A stretch of 13,341 nucleotides of DNA from Pseudomonadota bacterium. Its GTDB lineage: Bacteria > Desulfobacterota > Desulfobulbia > Desulfobulbales > SURF-16. The notes beneath the pieces were generated by a model that saw only the letters and a program-made list of their open reading frames with translations, ran no database searches and was not told where the DNA came from. Positions 1 through 6,678 of this stretch are shown piece after piece. The stretch covers positions 1 through 13,341 of the forward strand of contig JAUVQZ010000056.1 in assembly GCA_030597865.1 (NCBI GenBank). The letters run 5' to 3'. Position 1 is the first letter of the stretch, and every line of letters starts with the position of its first letter. The translations under genes were made by a program, and so were the position numbers.

Positions 1-34
1 AGCCGTCCCTTCCCCCAACAACTGATCCCGTCAC
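1..34 (-). CDS. Possible start of a further gene, cut by the window edge
   Basis: A GTG codon at 34-32 opens a frame that stays open to the left edge and would encode MTGSVVGGRDG. It is preceded by a strong purine-rich Shine-Dalgarno-like stretch (GGAGGAAG, minus strand, about 41-48) at a reasonable distance. It lies 50 bases after the stop of the acyl carrier protein gene, in the same direction as every other gene, so an additional operon member is plausible. Eleven residues are too few to identify a family. The nearby ATG at 36-38 is followed at once by TGA, so it cannot be the start. This could also be chance. Confidence 0.3.
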   Translation of the reverse strand, partial: MTGSVVGGRDG

Positions 35-84
35 ATATCCCTTCCTCCGCAGCCAGCCGGAAATTAACGAAACCAGCCCTAACT

Positions 85-357
85 TCAGACCGTCTTATTC
101 TGGCGGATAAATTCGAGGAGGCTGGAAAAGCTCTCCATCACCAGGCGGCTGGACTCCATTGACTCTATCCGCACACCATACCTATTCTGCACCGTCACAA
201 CAATCTCTACGGCATCCAGGGAATCTATGCCCAGGGGTGATTCAGGTCCGATCAGGGGCAGATTCATTATCTCTGCGGGAGTATACTCTGCCTCGGGCAG
301 CTTACAGGTCTCCCTGATAAGGGCGAGAAGCTCCGTCTCTAAGTGTTGTTCTTCCAT
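85..357 (-). CDS. Stand-alone acyl carrier protein (phosphopantetheine-binding)
   Basis: This 90-residue acidic protein has the size and helix pattern of a discrete ACP. The attachment site reads PLGIDSLDAVEIV, with Ser46 as the expected 4'-phosphopantetheine site, followed by the usual helix-II stretch. ACPs tether growing or tailored acyl chains in the cytoplasm. A purine-rich stretch (AAAGGA) lies directly upstream of the ATG. It is the last complete gene of the run, 102 bases after the ABC permease. The nearest genes whose products would need an ACP are the BtrH-like transferase and the KAS III-like enzyme, so it is probably their dedicated carrier rather than the housekeeping fatty-acid ACP. 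The PLGIDSLD motif resembles ACPs of secondary pathways. The exact acyl cargo cannot be read from the sequence. Confidence 0.92.
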   Translation of the reverse strand: MEEQHLETELLALIRETCKLPEAEYTPAEIMNLPLIGPESPLGIDSLDAVEIVVTVQNRYGVRIESMESSRLVMESFSSLLEFIRQNKTV

Positions 358-382
358 AATCCTTTTTTTATCTTGTTGTCAT

Positions 383-438
383 GTAACTATTCAGTGAGGG
401 CAAGAAATTACCCTCAACTCTAAAGCGTAACTGTTCAG
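383..438. repeat. Short direct repeat flanking a small hairpin, in the permease-ACP gap
   Basis: Two 12-base direct repeats, GTAACTATTCAG at 383-394 and GTAACTGTTCAG at 427-438, differ at one base and bracket a 6-bp inverted repeat (TGAGGG at 395-400, CCCTCA at 411-416, 10-base loop). They occupy most of the 102-base gap between the ABC permease stop and the ACP start. The stem has no T-run after it on either strand, so it is not a standard terminator. It could be an operator, an mRNA processing site or the remnant of a small mobile repeat. Confidence 0.5.
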
Positions 439-459
439 AAGTGCCCCAGGGCAACACCA

Positions 460-1731
460 TCACAATTTAGGCCTCGACATCCTCCAGGCCAGAACGATAC
501 AGCAGCAAAAAAAGAGCAGCAGACGTAGAACACCGCCTTGCATGGCCCACAGGGACTCGTCCCGTATCAAAACGTCGTGAAAGGCGGTAAGACCCCAGTT
601 AAGGGGAGAAAAAACACTTAATCGCTGCAGGGTCTCGGGCATGGCATAGACCGGAACCATTATGCCGCCAATGGCCGCAGCAATGACAATGGAGATTGAC
701 CCGAACATGGAAACCTGTTCGTAACTATTACAAAGAACCCCCAGCAGCAAACCATAGCCACAGGCGGCAAGGCTTGCCCCACAGACAATGAAAAGGACCT
801 CTACAGGTGCGGCGCTTATTGAAAAGGCGGGTAGGCCAAGAACAGGAAAAAACTGGCTGCCAATGAGATAAATCACAAAAAACTGGAGGAGGCAGACCAA
901 CAGATAGGCGAGAACCTTTCCTGCCAGAAGGGAGAATGTCGAAATCGGCATGCTCATGAATCGCGTCCAGACTCCGGATTGACGTTCACGGAGCAATGCC
1001 CCCCCCAGGGGCAGGACCGTAAAAAAGATGCCAAAGAGGGCCCAGGCCGGCACATTCTGCTGAACAACCCCTGGCTGGACCTCAGATATTTCTGCCCCCT
1101 GGTCGGTGACCAACATCAATTGACGATTGAGACTGCTAAGCCCTAACTCTTCCTCAGAGAGGTATTGAGCTGGTATCCCTAAGCCCATGAGCTTGCTGGT
1201 CAGATGTTTTCCCAGGAACCTGATCTTCTCGGCCATTTCCACCTGGGCAAAGGCCATCTGCAATTTGCCCAAGAGGCCTGCGCGGAAAGCGGGCAGGATT
1301 GCCGGATCAAAATGAACAATGGGCTGGGACAGAGAGTCTGCCTGGCTTTGATCGGCAAGATCCTGGCTGGTGAGGGTCAGACTCTTTTCAAGCTCTTTGC
1401 CTGTGCCGGCAGGCAGGATGAGGCAGGCTGTATAGTCGCCATTATTAACGGCAGACAAGGCCTCCTTACGTCTATCCGGCGGCCAGGAGACGACCTCCAC
1501 AGAGCCATCATCAGCAATGGCATCCAGAAAATCCTTTGCCATACCCCCCTGATCTTCGTCAATGAAGACAAGAGTGGTGAGCTGTTCACCGGTGAGCTCC
1601 ATGACATTTTCCTGGACCAGGGTAATGATGAGAACCAGGACTGCGGGCATGAAAAAAAGGACCAGCACACCGCCATAATCACGCCTGAGAAGGAGAAGCT
1701 CTTTACCAGCAACAGTGAAAATCCTGATCAT
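460..1731 (-). CDS. ABC-2 type exporter, permease subunit
   Basis: The 423-residue protein has the ABC-2 permease layout. A first membrane helix lies at about residues 19-39. A large extracytoplasmic domain follows to about residue 225 (including LVFIDEDQGG and a long polar region). A cluster of about five helices then fills residues 230 to 418. The PLGGALLRERQSGVWTRF stretch after the second helix is typical of drug/lipid exporters of the YhhJ/YbhR/DrrB type. The gene starts 5 bases after the stop of the ATPase gene, so the two form one transporter. Placed between a BtrH-like acyltransferase and an ACP, it most likely exports the product of this biosynthetic module or moves a lipid-like compound across the inner membrane. 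The substrate is unknown. Confidence 0.9.
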   Translation of the reverse strand: MIRIFTVAGKELLLLRRDYGGVLVLFFMPAVLVLIITLVQENVMELTGEQLTTLVFIDEDQGGMAKDFLDAIADDGSVEVVSWPPDRRKEALSAVNNGDYTACLILPAGTGKELEKSLTLTSQDLADQSQADSLSQPIVHFDPAILPAFRAGLLGKLQMAFAQVEMAEKIRFLGKHLTSKLMGLGIPAQYLSEEELGLSSLNRQLMLVTDQGAEISEVQPGVVQQNVPAWALFGIFFTVLPLGGALLRERQSGVWTRFMSMPISTFSLLAGKVLAYLLVCLLQFFVIYLIGSQFFPVLGLPAFSISAAPVEVLFIVCGASLAACGYGLLLGVLCNSYEQVSMFGSISIVIAAAIGGIMVPVYAMPETLQRLSVFSPLNWGLTAFHDVLIRDESLWAMQGGVLRLLLFFCCCIVLAWRMSRPKL

Positions 1732-1736
1732 AACGA

Positions 1737-2486
1737 TTAATCCCGCAACTCTTTACCGGTCAGCAAGAAAAAACACTCCTCAAGATTACGGCACTTATGT
1801 TCCTCAATCAAACTCTTAGGGCTGCCAACAGCAAGTATCTCCCCCTCATCAATAATGGCCACCCGGCTGCAGAGCTGCTCGGCCTCTTCCATATAATGGG
1901 TGGTGTAGATGATGGTAATTCCTTGGTCCACCAGATGCTGCAGTTGGTCGTGAATTAACTGTCTTGACTGGGCATCAATGCCCACGGTGGGTTCGTCGAG
2001 AAAAAGAATTTCCGGCCCATGGATCAGGCCCACGGCCAGGTTGAGGCGCCTCTTCATTCCGCCGGAATAGGTTGACACGGGTTGATCCGCCCGCTCTGTC
2101 AGGCCGGAGAAGTGAAGGCAGAACTCTATTCGTTCCCTCAGCTCCTCACCTTTTAGGCCATACAGCCTGCCAAAAAAACGTAAATTTTCCCGACCACTGA
2201 GATTATCGTAGAGGGCTATATCCTGGGGAACAAAACCCAGGGGTTGCTTTGCCGCCATGGCATCTATGGCCATCCGGCGGCCAAGGATGTCAATGGTGCC
2301 GCTATCCGCCCCTGCCAAACCGCACAGCAGGGCAAGACTTGTCGATTTTCCGGCGCCATTGGGCCCTAAAAGGCCAAAGAGAATGCCCTGCGGGACAGAG
2401 AGGCTCATGCCATTCAGCGCAGGTTTCTCCTGGCCGGGATAGGACTTGACAACCCCCCGCATTTCAATGGCACCTAAGTCTTGCAT
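1737..2486 (-). CDS. ABC exporter, ATP-binding subunit
   Basis: This 249-residue protein has all nucleotide-binding motifs in order: Walker A GPNGAGKST (residues 41-49), Q-loop Gln88 in VPQD, signature YSGGMKRRLNL (140-150), Walker B ILFLDEPT (160-167) and the switch His197 in YTTHYMEE. The family is the DrrA/CcmA-like subfamily that energises ABC-2 exporters, and the permease follows 5 bases later. The start is uncertain. The ATG at 2486 has no visible Shine-Dalgarno and its first codons (MQDLG) overlap a sequence also found beside another repeat copy at 6899-6916. The second ATG, at 2462 (MRGVVKSYPG), fits the family start equally well. Transcription must cross or begin within the 175-base repeat-bearing gap upstream. 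Confidence 0.93.
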   Translation of the reverse strand: MQDLGAIEMRGVVKSYPGQEKPALNGMSLSVPQGILFGLLGPNGAGKSTSLALLCGLAGADSGTIDILGRRMAIDAMAAKQPLGFVPQDIALYDNLSGRENLRFFGRLYGLKGEELRERIEFCLHFSGLTERADQPVSTYSGGMKRRLNLAVGLIHGPEILFLDEPTVGIDAQSRQLIHDQLQHLVDQGITIIYTTHYMEEAEQLCSRVAIIDEGEILAVGSPKSLIEEHKCRNLEECFFLLTGKELRD

Positions 2487-2496
2487 AGTGAATTTT

Positions 2497-2657
2497 GATG
2501 CTCCCGTAAAAAGTCTCTGGCGACCAAACTCGTTGACGCTAGATCAGAAAGATAGGCACTGTGCCGATGGCCGTACCGGACTTTTCGAAGTCTGCGCTGT
2601 CTGCGAGGCCATCAATTTTTAAAATAAAAAGTAATGGCGTAATTTTGAGCAGTTAAC
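2497..2657. repeat. Dispersed repeat, copy 1 (MITE-like), filling the BtrH-ABC gap
   Basis: Almost the whole gap between the BtrH-like gene and the ABC ATPase is repeat sequence. On the plus strand it opens with GATGCTCCCGTAAAAAGTC (2497-2515). It continues with a core shared with copy 2 (GGCCGTACCGG at about 2569-2579 and CTTTTCGAAG at 2581-2590). It ends with a 34-base AT-rich block (2613-2646) and the end motif AATTTTGAGCAGTTAAC (2641-2657). The last two blocks recur in copy 2 at 6838-6871 and 6679-6695, but in opposite orientation. No protein is encoded. It could be a non-autonomous mobile element or repetitive extragenic element. Confidence 0.8.
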
Positions 2658-2661
2658 GCGC

Positions 2662-3678
2662 TCACCCTATTTCCGCAACAAGCTTAAGGAGTTTGCTGAA
2701 GGCCTGCTCCTCTCTGTCGGCACAGTCCATCATAATGGCAGACATGGCCCCATAGCTGTCGCCAGCAAGGGCCCGGCCCTTACAGACCCTGGCGGCCATG
2801 GTGGCAAAATCACGCCAGCGATCACCGATTTCAGTAAATTCGGCCGCACAGGCCGACAGCTCAGGAACCTGGAGGAGATCACTGCTCTCGCGGAGAAAAT
2901 CACCAAAGAGAAAACGAAAACCGCCGCCGCCGGTGCCGATTTCCTCCTGCATCCGCACCACATGCCCGAGGTGGAGATCTGCCTTTTCCCGGCCCAGTCG
3001 TTGGGGCCATTTGACAAGGCGGCTGGCCAGGAAACGAATGCCCCTGACGCCGACCAGGAAGAACGGCTTCTTGATCATGTACCTGGAAACAAATCGAAGT
3101 CCGTCCACTATGCCGTCAGCAGGATCAGGCTCGTGCTCGCCCCTCTCAAGGACATACATCTTACCCTTTGGGGCCAAGGCGCCGGGGGCAAACCTTGCCC
3201 TGATCAGGTCTTCGGCGGGACAGGTCACCGGCATGGGAAAAACCGGGTCACTGATCAGATAGTCATTGCCCTCCTTGCCGTAGACCACGAGGTTATGACC
3301 ATTAAAGTGGAAACGATAAGCCTTGGGAAAATAGGGCAGCCAGAAGACGCTGGTCTGCAGGCCAACGGGGATACCCTGGGACAGGTAGTCGTCCAGTAAT
3401 TCCATTGCCGGTTGCGGTTTACGGAATGTATGGCCCTTGATGGTAAAACCAAGGTTGGCGGTGAGACGTTTGAGGATATTGCCGGTGGCACAGCGATAGG
3501 TGGTCAGGGGCAGACCATTGATCTTGATAAAGGGGAAATAGCCAAAGAAGAGACCTCCCCCCATGCCAAAGGCCATGGGTTCAGAAAGGGAGAGCCCCTG
3601 GTGATTGACCAGGGCGGCGGCAACGCCGCTTTCACAGTGGGCCGACTGTTTATGCTGAAAATCGATGACACAGTCCAT
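2662..3678 (-). CDS. BtrH-like acyl-ACP transferase (BtrH N-terminal domain, DUF4872-type)
   Basis: The N-terminus carries the BtrH-family signature SAHCESGVAAAL, with Cys15 as candidate nucleophile. GHNLVVYG follows with His128, and LISDPV with Asp144, giving a cysteine-peptidase-like Cys-His-Asp set in the first 150 residues. The C-terminal half (about 170-338) is helical and matches the layout of proteins annotated BtrH N-terminal/DUF4872. BtrH itself transfers a gamma-glutamyl-AHBA acyl group from its carrier protein to the amine of ribostamycin, so this protein probably moves an acyl group from the local ACP to an amine or similar acceptor. The start overlaps the previous stop (TAATG at 3676-3680), with AAGGG upstream, so it is translated with the small protein before it. 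The acceptor is unknown; a peptidase-like hydrolytic role is an alternative. Confidence 0.85.
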   Translation of the reverse strand: MDCVIDFQHKQSAHCESGVAAALVNHQGLSLSEPMAFGMGGGLFFGYFPFIKINGLPLTTYRCATGNILKRLTANLGFTIKGHTFRKPQPAMELLDDYLSQGIPVGLQTSVFWLPYFPKAYRFHFNGHNLVVYGKEGNDYLISDPVFPMPVTCPAEDLIRARFAPGALAPKGKMYVLERGEHEPDPADGIVDGLRFVSRYMIKKPFFLVGVRGIRFLASRLVKWPQRLGREKADLHLGHVVRMQEEIGTGGGGFRFLFGDFLRESSDLLQVPELSACAAEFTEIGDRWRDFATMAARVCKGRALAGDSYGAMSAIMMDCADREEQAFSKLLKLVAEIG

Positions 3679-4094
3679 TATTGACCCTTCTCATACACGG
3701 CGGACATAAAAAGACCCTGGCGCAGATCATCTGCACCTATTTTGAAAAGTCCGGCATAGCCGGCAAGCAGCTCAGGATGCAATTTTAAAAAAACCCCTGG
3801 TTTAAGATGTCTTTTGACCCGCCAGCGGGCAATACCCATGTATTTTGCCAACAGGGAAGGGTCCATCTGGTTGACCGCCATATAGTAGAGCAGGACACTG
3901 GCCTCACCGGCCACGACCCTGGCCCTGGCCGTGACTACCTCTCTCTCAATAACTTCCCAGGCCTGGCGGTTAACGACATCTACGGTACTGGTGTCTGTGC
4001 TTTCCACGCGTCGGCACTGGCCTTGGCCTTCAACCGCATACTGGATAAGAGGCATGCCCTCGCTCACCCCGTTAATCTTTCCTTCATCCATCAT
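3678..4094 (-). CDS. Small uncharacterised protein, possible helix-turn-helix
   Basis: I do not recognise this family. The 138-residue protein has a polar N-terminus (1-45), a helical stretch EVIEREVVTARARV (47-60) and a conserved-looking C-terminal part. Residues 78-98 (DPSLLAKYMGIARWRVKRHL) resemble a helix-turn-helix in spacing and basic charge. There is no signal peptide or membrane helix. The start was placed at the ATG at 4094 (a second ATG follows at 4091) because AAAGGAGG lies at 4099-4106; a longer frame to 4151 lacks such a site. It ends in a TAATG overlap with the BtrH-like gene and follows the KAS III gene by 65 bases. It may be a pathway partner or scaffold for the KAS III/BtrH pair, or a small regulator. 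Confidence 0.75.
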   Translation of the reverse strand: MMDEGKINGVSEGMPLIQYAVEGQGQCRRVESTDTSTVDVVNRQAWEVIEREVVTARARVVAGEASVLLYYMAVNQMDPSLLAKYMGIARWRVKRHLKPGVFLKLHPELLAGYAGLFKIGADDLRQGLFMSAVYEKGQ

Positions 4095-4098
4095 CGAG

Positions 4099-4106
4099 CC
4101 TCCTTT
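4099..4106 (-). promoter_or_regulatory. Ribosome binding site that sets the start of the small protein
   Basis: AAAGGAGG on the minus strand is the strongest Shine-Dalgarno sequence in the left half of the window. It lies 4 bases before the ATG at 4094 and 7 before the ATG at 4091. It rules against the longer frame that begins at 4151 and places the start after a true 65-base gap from the KAS III stop. Confidence 0.75.
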
Positions 4107-4159
4107 CCATAGGGGATCCCCCGCATACGACAGAGGGTCTGAACCTGGCAACCCAGAAA

Positions 4160-5314
4160 TCAGACCACGGTGAGATGCATATAGCCACAGGAGAAACGGC
4201 CACTCTCCGGGATCATACAGAGAATGGTCTCTCCCTTGAGCAGCTTACCGGAGTGGAGCAGCTCCTCAAGCATGATATATATTGAGGCAGAACCGGTATT
4301 GCCCTTGCTGCTCAAGTTGGTGAACCAACGCCCCATATCAATGTCAAAACCCAGATCCTTAAAGGCGTCAGCCAGCCGGATCCGGAAATAATCAGAGGAA
4401 TAATGGGGCAGAAACCAGCTGATATCCTCCGCCCCCAGATCATGCTTTGCGACCAGGGGGGCAAAGGCTCCATTAACCAGGAAGGGAATAATCTCTTTAT
4501 TCAAAAGTTTGGCATCCTGCTTGACCGGAAAGGCCTCGGCTGCCACGGCCGCCTCCAATGAGCCAAAGCTTCGCCAGCCCTGCAGACTGCCATCTTGCCG
4601 TTTTACAGCACCGGCATACATACAGGGCCCATAGCGATGGGCATGGCTGGTCATCTCAATCCAATCCACCTGCAGGGCCAGCCTGTCAGTGGGCCTGTCA
4701 GCCGTCACAAAACAGGCCCCTGCCCCATCAGAGAGCATCCAGCGCAGAAAATCGGCCTCAAAGCTGAGCAGGGGGGTCTTTTCCAGTTCAGCCGCCCGCT
4801 CAACGCCACTGGCGGCACAGATGGCAGAACTCATAAAGGTGGAGGCCTGCTCAGAACCCGTGGCCACCCCTTTCATGGCCATACCACTGGCAATGGCCAT
4901 CACCACGTACTTCAGAGAGGCGATGCCAGACAGACAGATACCGGATGTCGTGGCAACCTCCAGGGCCGGACAGCCCAGTTCACCATGGACCATGGAGCCA
5001 TGGGACGGCATAAGCTGGTCCGGTGACGAGGTTCCACAGCAGAGAAGATCCAGGTCAGCCAAGGAAAAGCCATCATAGGGGGTAAGGGCCCGGATGGCCT
5101 CGGCCGTGAGCTGGGTATTGGAATGGGTAATGGCCCCGGTCTGGCGGTCCAGGGCATAGTAGCGCTGCCTTATGCCATTATTTCGCAGAATGATTTTACG
5201 GGTGCGGGACGGCAGGTTGCCCACCATCCCCAACACCTCTTCCATCTCATCATTGGCAACAGGGGCATTGGGCAGGAAACTGCTTATTTCAGATATATAA
5301 ACTTTTTTGGTCAT
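4160..5314 (-). CDS. KAS III-like 3-oxoacyl-ACP synthase
   Basis: The 384-residue thiolase-fold enzyme has a FabH-type active site: Cys127 in TTSGICLSGIASL, His304 in WFLPHYSSDYF and Asn339 in SSKGNTGSAS. The glycine-rich C-terminal SGRFSCGYMHL is also typical. FabH-type enzymes condense a starter acyl-CoA with malonyl-ACP. Divergent members (CerJ, DarB, PqsD types) instead transfer acyl groups or build unusual products. The protein is longer than FabH (about 317-330 residues), and HYSSDY replaces the usual HQAN region, so it is not the housekeeping enzyme. Its ATG shares the TAATG (5312-5316) with the radical SAM stop, implying coupled translation. With the downstream BtrH-like protein and ACP it probably builds or loads the acyl group later transferred. 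Substrate unknown. Confidence 0.9.
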   Translation of the reverse strand: MTKKVYISEISSFLPNAPVANDEMEEVLGMVGNLPSRTRKIILRNNGIRQRYYALDRQTGAITHSNTQLTAEAIRALTPYDGFSLADLDLLCCGTSSPDQLMPSHGSMVHGELGCPALEVATTSGICLSGIASLKYVVMAIASGMAMKGVATGSEQASTFMSSAICAASGVERAAELEKTPLLSFEADFLRWMLSDGAGACFVTADRPTDRLALQVDWIEMTSHAHRYGPCMYAGAVKRQDGSLQGWRSFGSLEAAVAAEAFPVKQDAKLLNKEIIPFLVNGAFAPLVAKHDLGAEDISWFLPHYSSDYFRIRLADAFKDLGFDIDMGRWFTNLSSKGNTGSASIYIMLEELLHSGKLLKGETILCMIPESGRFSCGYMHLTVV

Positions 5315-6609
5315 TATAGACGGGCGCCGCTATGGCTCATCTTCAGGAGCGCGGCGTAGCGTTGGTAAAAATCTTTTCCCGCCATGACAGTTGGGGTCAC
5401 GGCATTGGTCAAGGTATAATAATCCAGATCATGAATAGTGATATCCCCCTGCATATCGCGAAAGAGAGGTGTACCAGGCAGGGGAGTTAACACGGTAATC
5501 ATGGGCAGGTCAACTTTATGATCGGAAATATACCTCTCCAGACGATCAAAATCACTATGATTATAGGATGGCGAGACAATAAAGTCGCCAATCATGGTGA
5601 TGCCAAGGTCATGGAGGATCCTGATGGCCTCGCTGTTCACCGCCACTGAATTGGCCTTATTCATGGCAGAAAGTGAGCCATCGTCAACCTCCTCAAAGCC
5701 GACAATCACCGCCCTCAGTCCCGCCTCCTGCCACAGGGCCATCAATTCAGGGTGTTTAACCACCGTGTCGGAACGGACATCGGCCAGAAATTGTTTCTGG
5801 AGCCTTGCCTCCTTCAGGGCCGTGCCTAATCTCGTGGCATGCTCGACATTGGCAAAGGTATTGGCATCAAGCAACCTGATGACCGGGATGTCCGGCAACA
5901 GCGAGATATCACGAAGAACCGTATCAATGGAGTGGGCGAGATATTTACCATGGGTGAGGGCCTTTATGCAGCAGAAATGACAGCGAAAGGGACAACCAAA
6001 GGCCGTGGCCACAAACCCCATATCCAGCTGCAGGGAGGTCAGGATGTAATGCTCCCGGTAGCGCTGCACCAACTCATAGGCGGGGGGCACATCATCCACC
6101 AGATCAGCCATGGAAAACTGCCGGGGCCGATAAGAGGCCTTCCCCCCTGAGCCCACCTGGCAGATGCCGGGGATGGCGGAGGTCCCGTTGCCCTGCTCAA
6201 GGGCCAGAATTAACTCCCGGAAACTGGCCTTACCCAGGCCAATGGCAATATAATCAATGGCTGGCTGGTGGAAAAAATCAGGGTCATTGCTGGCATGGAC
6301 GCCTCCCACCACCACCAGCGCCCCACAGGACTCCTTTACCCCTTTGGCCAGGGCCACCATGGTATTGGCCTCACAGGTCATGCCGGTGATACCGACGAGA
6401 TCTGGCGCAAATGAGACCAGGGTGGCGGCCAGGGCATCCGGCTCCACCTTCAGGTCAAGGATCATCACCTCCTGGTCACGCAGATTACCGGCCAGCACCT
6501 CCAGGGCCAAAGGCTCACCGCGAAAGATCGGTTTGATGGAGTCGATGCCATACTCCTCTTCCGGAATAGAGCGACCACTATTGGGGGGATTGACAAGTAA
6601 GATTTTCAT
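5314..6609 (-). CDS. B12-binding radical SAM protein
   Basis: The 431-residue protein has the class B layout. Residues 1-160 form a cobalamin-binding-like Rossmann domain (MKILLVNPPN start, DLVGITGMT, VVVGGVHAS). A radical SAM domain follows, with the 4Fe-4S motif GCPFRCHFC (Cys206, Cys210, Cys213), and then the barrel strands FLADVRSD, AVIVGFEEVDD and MIGDFIVSP. Family members catalyse methylation, cyclisation or other radical chemistry on lipids, peptides and polyketides. The start is the ATG at 6609, with only a weak AGAG upstream. It is the first gene after the repeat-bearing gap, so it probably heads its own transcription unit, and it is coupled to the KAS III by TAATG. A tailoring step, for instance C-methylation of the ACP-bound acyl chain, fits the context but is inference. 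Confidence 0.9.
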   Translation of the reverse strand: MKILLVNPPNSGRSIPEEEYGIDSIKPIFRGEPLALEVLAGNLRDQEVMILDLKVEPDALAATLVSFAPDLVGITGMTCEANTMVALAKGVKESCGALVVVGGVHASNDPDFFHQPAIDYIAIGLGKASFRELILALEQGNGTSAIPGICQVGSGGKASYRPRQFSMADLVDDVPPAYELVQRYREHYILTSLQLDMGFVATAFGCPFRCHFCCIKALTHGKYLAHSIDTVLRDISLLPDIPVIRLLDANTFANVEHATRLGTALKEARLQKQFLADVRSDTVVKHPELMALWQEAGLRAVIVGFEEVDDGSLSAMNKANSVAVNSEAIRILHDLGITMIGDFIVSPSYNHSDFDRLERYISDHKVDLPMITVLTPLPGTPLFRDMQGDITIHDLDYYTLTNAVTPTVMAGKDFYQRYAALLKMSHSGARL

Positions 6610-6678
6610 TTTTTCTCTAACTTAAATTTTGCAAACGTGGTGTTCCCGATCAGAAAGTCCAGATTTGGTCATAGTTTT

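Noticed and set aside
1204..1740. Plus-strand open frame opposite the ABC permease
   Set aside because: No recognisable domain or ribosome binding site, and it is fully covered by the convincing permease gene on the other strand.
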